Positions 6,716-8,395 of a stretch of DNA of 8,395 nt are shown here, one piece after another. The position numbers and the translations under genes are program-made. The notes under the pieces are model-generated. The model made no database searches. It saw only the letters and a program-made list of their open reading frames with translations, and had not been told where the DNA came from. Within the stretch, counting starts at the first letter, position 1, and every line of letters begins with the position of its first letter. Origin of the DNA: Alphaproteobacteria bacterium MarineAlpha9_Bin7 (lineage in GTDB: Bacteria > Pseudomonadota > Alphaproteobacteria > UBA7887); NCBI GenBank assembly GCA_002938115.1, contig PTKD01000079.1, positions 1 to 8,395 of the forward strand, written 5' to 3'.

Positions 6716-6753
6716 AATTGATTGCAGGCACCATTAACCACAGCCGTAAATGA
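6712..6753 (+). CDS. Possible 13-codon leader peptide upstream of csp (uORF2)
   Basis: This short frame encodes [18 protein letters not shown] (6701-6705) lies 6 nt before its ATG, but four bases at or beside it are paired in the 6666-6703 hairpin. The ATG overlaps the uORF1 stop, and its own TGA (6751-6753) abuts the csp Shine-Dalgarno AAAGGA (6753-6758). A ribosome terminating here would sit on the csp initiation region, which is the classic geometry for translational coupling. There is no protein homology to support it. Confidence 0.25.
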   Translation: MKLIAGTINHSRK

Positions 6754-6767
6754 AAGGATGCAATGTT

Positions 6768-6977
6768 ATGGCTTCAGGAACAGTAAAATGGTTTAATCCT
6801 AATAAAGGGTATGGTTTTATTGAGGCAAGTGACGGCACAGGCGATGTGTTTGTGCACATCTCTGCTGTCGAGAGAGCAGGTCTATCCAACCTAAATGAGG
6901 GCCAAAAAGTAGAATTTGAGGTTGTTACAGGTCGGAATGGAAAATCCGCAGCCGAAAACCTAGTGGTCTCTGAGTAA
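6768..6977 (+). CDS. cspA: CspA-family cold-shock / RNA-chaperone protein
   Basis: This 69-residue single cold-shock domain protein binds single-stranded RNA and DNA and is expected to melt mRNA secondary structure, especially at low temperature or during stress. RNP1 (KGYGFI, 13-18) and RNP2 (VFVHIS, 27-32) are intact, and the WFN aromatic at 8-10 is present. Length is standard. The start at 6768 is chosen because AAAGGA (6753-6758) lies 9 nt upstream and the protein then begins MASGTVKWF. An in-frame ATG at 6750 would add MKGCNV without a ribosome binding site. The ISAVERAGL signature is the alphaproteobacterial form, from my general knowledge of the family. It is probably a single-gene transcript with a long regulated leader. 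A GC-rich hairpin follows the stop codon. Family is certain; which paralogue and whether it is cold-induced are not. Confidence 0.97.
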   Translation: MASGTVKWFNPNKGYGFIEASDGTGDVFVHISAVERAGLSNLNEGQKVEFEVVTGRNGKSAAENLVVSE

Positions 6978-6978
6978 C

Positions 6979-6993
6979 GCCGCGCATTGCGGC
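6979..6993 (+). terminator. GC-rich hairpin right after the csp stop codon
   Basis: GCCGC (6979-6983) and GCGGC (6989-6993) form a perfect 5-bp GC-only stem with a GCATT loop, starting 2 nt after the stop codon. No T tract follows, so it could be a weak terminator or a 3'-end stabilising structure. The remaining 236 bp to the next gene show only small repeats such as CCGC-atcaca-GCGG (7011-7024) and no convincing promoter. Confidence 0.35.
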
Positions 6994-7229
6994 TAACTTA
7001 TTAGGTAACTCCGCATCACAGCGGGATACCGTTCGCGCGGACCGAATTAAGGATAAGGGTTTCCCAAGGAACTCCAGGACATGTGCCAACTCCAAACCAG
7101 GATTGCGGCCAGAACCGGTAGTGAGCTGCGTCAATTCGCAGGGTTGCTTTCGGTTCTCATCGTAATGTAGCTAGTTCCCAGGATTCCTAAGCCGTACTTG
7201 TTCCTCAAACCAACAAGGGAATGTGAGTT

Positions 7230-8126
7230 ATGAAACTAGGGGTGAGTCTACCTCTAACGGACATCGGTGAAGACCCGGGCGTAATCCAAGACTTCGCCCA
7301 AAGTGCCGAAGGGCTAGGCTATGAATACCTTGCAGCGGCAGATCACGTCCTAGGAGTAAACGCAAAAAGTCGACCGAATTGGGGCAACCGCAACACTTCC
7401 GATGATTGTTTCCACGACCCCTTTGTATTATTTGGTTTTCTGTCGGCTTGCACAAAGCGTATTGAATTCAGCACCCAGGTTCTTATCTTGCCTCAGAGAC
7501 AGACGGCTTTGGTCGCGAAACAGGCTGCATGTCTTGACGTGCTATCACGTGGGCGATTTCGTTTTGGAATAGGCATTGGGTGGAACGAAGCTGAATATAA
7601 ATCGTTAAATGAAAATTTTAATAACCGAGGACAACGCTCTGTCGAACAAATTGAGGTGATGAAAGCGTTGTGGTCCAGGCAACATGCGACGTTTGACGGG
7701 AAATGGCACCACCTAGATGATTTAGGTATCAACCCACTCCCCCTGAGTCGTTCCATCCCACTATGGTTTGGGGGTCATCAGGACGCGACCCTTCAACGCA
7801 TCGCAAAATATGGCGATGGCTGGATAATGATTGCCTGGTCTCCGGGAGAAGAGGCGCTCCTACACTTCAAAACGCTTCGAAACTATGTCCTTAAAGAAGG
7901 GCGGAATGCCGAAGAGGTTGGCATCGAAGTCTGGGTTTCCGCCTCGGGCACGCCCGACGACTGGCGGGAAGAAGTCCATTTTTGGAAAAAAGCTGGAGTC
8001 AGTCATGTTTGTTTAAACAATACATTCTCGCGGTACCAACACACGCGCATCCAGGGCCATACGCCAGAGGCACACATGGAAGCGATGACACTTTACCGGG
8101 ATTCTGTTTCAGACCTAATAGACTAG
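7230..8126 (+). CDS. LLM-class flavin- or F420-dependent oxidoreductase (luciferase-like)
   Basis: This 298-residue protein has the TIM-barrel pattern of the bacterial luciferase-like superfamily, most like the Rv2161c-type group of probable F420-dependent oxidoreductases. Members use F420 or FMN to oxidise or reduce small organic substrates; the cofactor and substrate here cannot be told from sequence alone. Visible signatures are LAAADHVLG at 34-42, the block LDVLSRGRFRFGIGIGWNE at 102-120, PLWFGGHQDATLQRIAKYGD at 177-196 with GWI following, and a C-terminal barrel strand region around AGVSHVCLNN (255-264). AAGGGA (7215-7220) lies 9 nt before the ATG, and tandem TAG TAG stops end the frame. 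Length is typical and there are no breaks. It is in the same direction as csp but 252 bp away, so co-transcription is doubtful. Superfamily is secure, subgroup moderately so. Confidence 0.92.
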   Translation: MKLGVSLPLTDIGEDPGVIQDFAQSAEGLGYEYLAAADHVLGVNAKSRPNWGNRNTSDDCFHDPFVLFGFLSACTKRIEFSTQVLILPQRQTALVAKQAACLDVLSRGRFRFGIGIGWNEAEYKSLNENFNNRGQRSVEQIEVMKALWSRQHATFDGKWHHLDDLGINPLPLSRSIPLWFGGHQDATLQRIAKYGDGWIMIAWSPGEEALLHFKTLRNYVLKEGRNAEEVGIEVWVSASGTPDDWREEVHFWKKAGVSHVCLNNTFSRYQHTRIQGHTPEAHMEAMTLYRDSVSDLID

Positions 8127-8395
8127 TAGGCGAATTGAACCTTGCCATACTTTCTAGAGGTAACAAACGCGAGACGTCTCTTTTTCACGAAAAATGCGAT
8201 TGTTAATCAATAAAATTGATTTAAGAAAATCTTCGGTTGCCAGTTTGCAACTCTGGATCTCCTATCACAAGTATTTGATTCGACAACTCGTGCGATACAC
8301 ATTTTATGAATGCCTACGACCTGCTACCCACGGTTTCCGATCGCTCGAAGGCTGATAAAACACGCTAACTTCACGCGCAGCCTCGTGCCAGCCGG
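8127..8395. other. Downstream non-coding stretch to the window end
   Basis: I see no supported gene here. Small structures are the palindrome GAGACGTCTC (8171-8180) followed by TTTTT, which is too tight to fold into a good terminator; the AT-rich inverted repeat AATCAAT-aaa-ATTGATT (8205-8221); and GTTGC-cagttt-GCAAC (8236-8251). Any of these could contribute to transcript ending after the LLM oxidoreductase. A gene beginning or ending just past the window edge cannot be excluded. Confidence 0.4.

Larger units (their letters stand above)
6634..6767 (+). promoter_or_regulatory. Structured 5' leader of the cold-shock protein gene
   Basis: The roughly 130 nt before csp are dense in pairing elements, as expected for the long regulatory leaders known from cspA-type mRNAs. 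Three are visible. GTTG/CAAC (6634-6637 with 6643-6646) has a 5-nt loop. GGA-CAC / GTG-g-TCC (6652-6657 with 6661-6667) has an AAT loop. A larger stem pairs CCCA (6666-6669) with TGGG (6700-6703) and CGTTAT (6673-6678) with ATAACG (6692-6697), enclosing a 13-nt loop. The second and third share 6666-6667, so they compete at those bases. The third masks most of the GGGGA at 6701-6705. An AT-rich -10-like TAATAA (6609-6614) would place the transcript start near 6620, with only a poor -35 (TTTCGT, 6585-6590). The leader also contains two tiny reading frames, listed separately. Confidence 0.5.

Noticed and set aside
6425..6741. Minus-strand open frames of 60 and 81 codons opposite the csp leader.
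   Set aside because: No protein family resemblance or convincing ribosome binding site, and the region is better explained as a structured leader on the plus strand.

Overview
The window looks like chromosomal DNA from an alphaproteobacterium of intermediate GC content, possibly a marine or other uncultivated lineage. The placement rests on three things: the CspA-type protein has the [14 protein letters not shown] form that I associate with alphaproteobacteria, an SOS-associated peptidase gene carries a match to the alphaproteobacterial LexA operator pattern GTTC-N7-GTTC, and the mix of redox enzymes is typical of such genomes. This is inference, since no rRNA or other phylogenetic marker is present.

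Layout. Positions 40-1050 (minus) encode a zinc-independent medium-chain dehydrogenase/reductase. A divergent non-coding stretch of about 420 bp separates it from an SRAP/YedK abasic-site DNA-protein crosslinker gene at 1473-2156 (plus). After an AT-rich regulatory region comes an aldo/keto reductase at 2283-3263 (plus). It converges, over a 45-bp gap, on a 972-residue FAD plus iron-sulfur D-2-hydroxyacid dehydrogenase of the YdiJ kind at 3309-6227 (minus). Upstream of that gene is about 540 bp of divergent non-coding DNA. It holds the oxidoreductase promoter on one side and the long structured leader of a cold-shock protein gene (6768-6977, plus) on the other. Last is a luciferase-like (LLM-class) flavin/F420 oxidoreductase at 7230-8126 (plus), followed by about 270 bp with no supported gene.

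The genes do not form one operon. Directions alternate, gaps are large and most genes have their own apparent ribosome binding site or promoter. Four of the six are independent redox enzymes of broad substrate class, so no shared pathway can be claimed. I see no mobile element, CRISPR array, tRNA, rRNA, phage gene or defence system.

The most unusual structure is the cold-shock leader. Two very short reading frames (18 and 13 codons) each follow a Shine-Dalgarno-like sequence and are chained by ATGA overlaps. The second one's stop codon runs into the csp ribosome binding site. A hairpin in the same segment would mask the second ribosome binding site. This could be a translational relay that controls cold-shock protein synthesis, but it is a hypothesis read from sequence alone. 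Secondary points of interest are the LexA-like box inside the SRAP gene and the paired GTTAAC palindromes over the oxidoreductase promoter.
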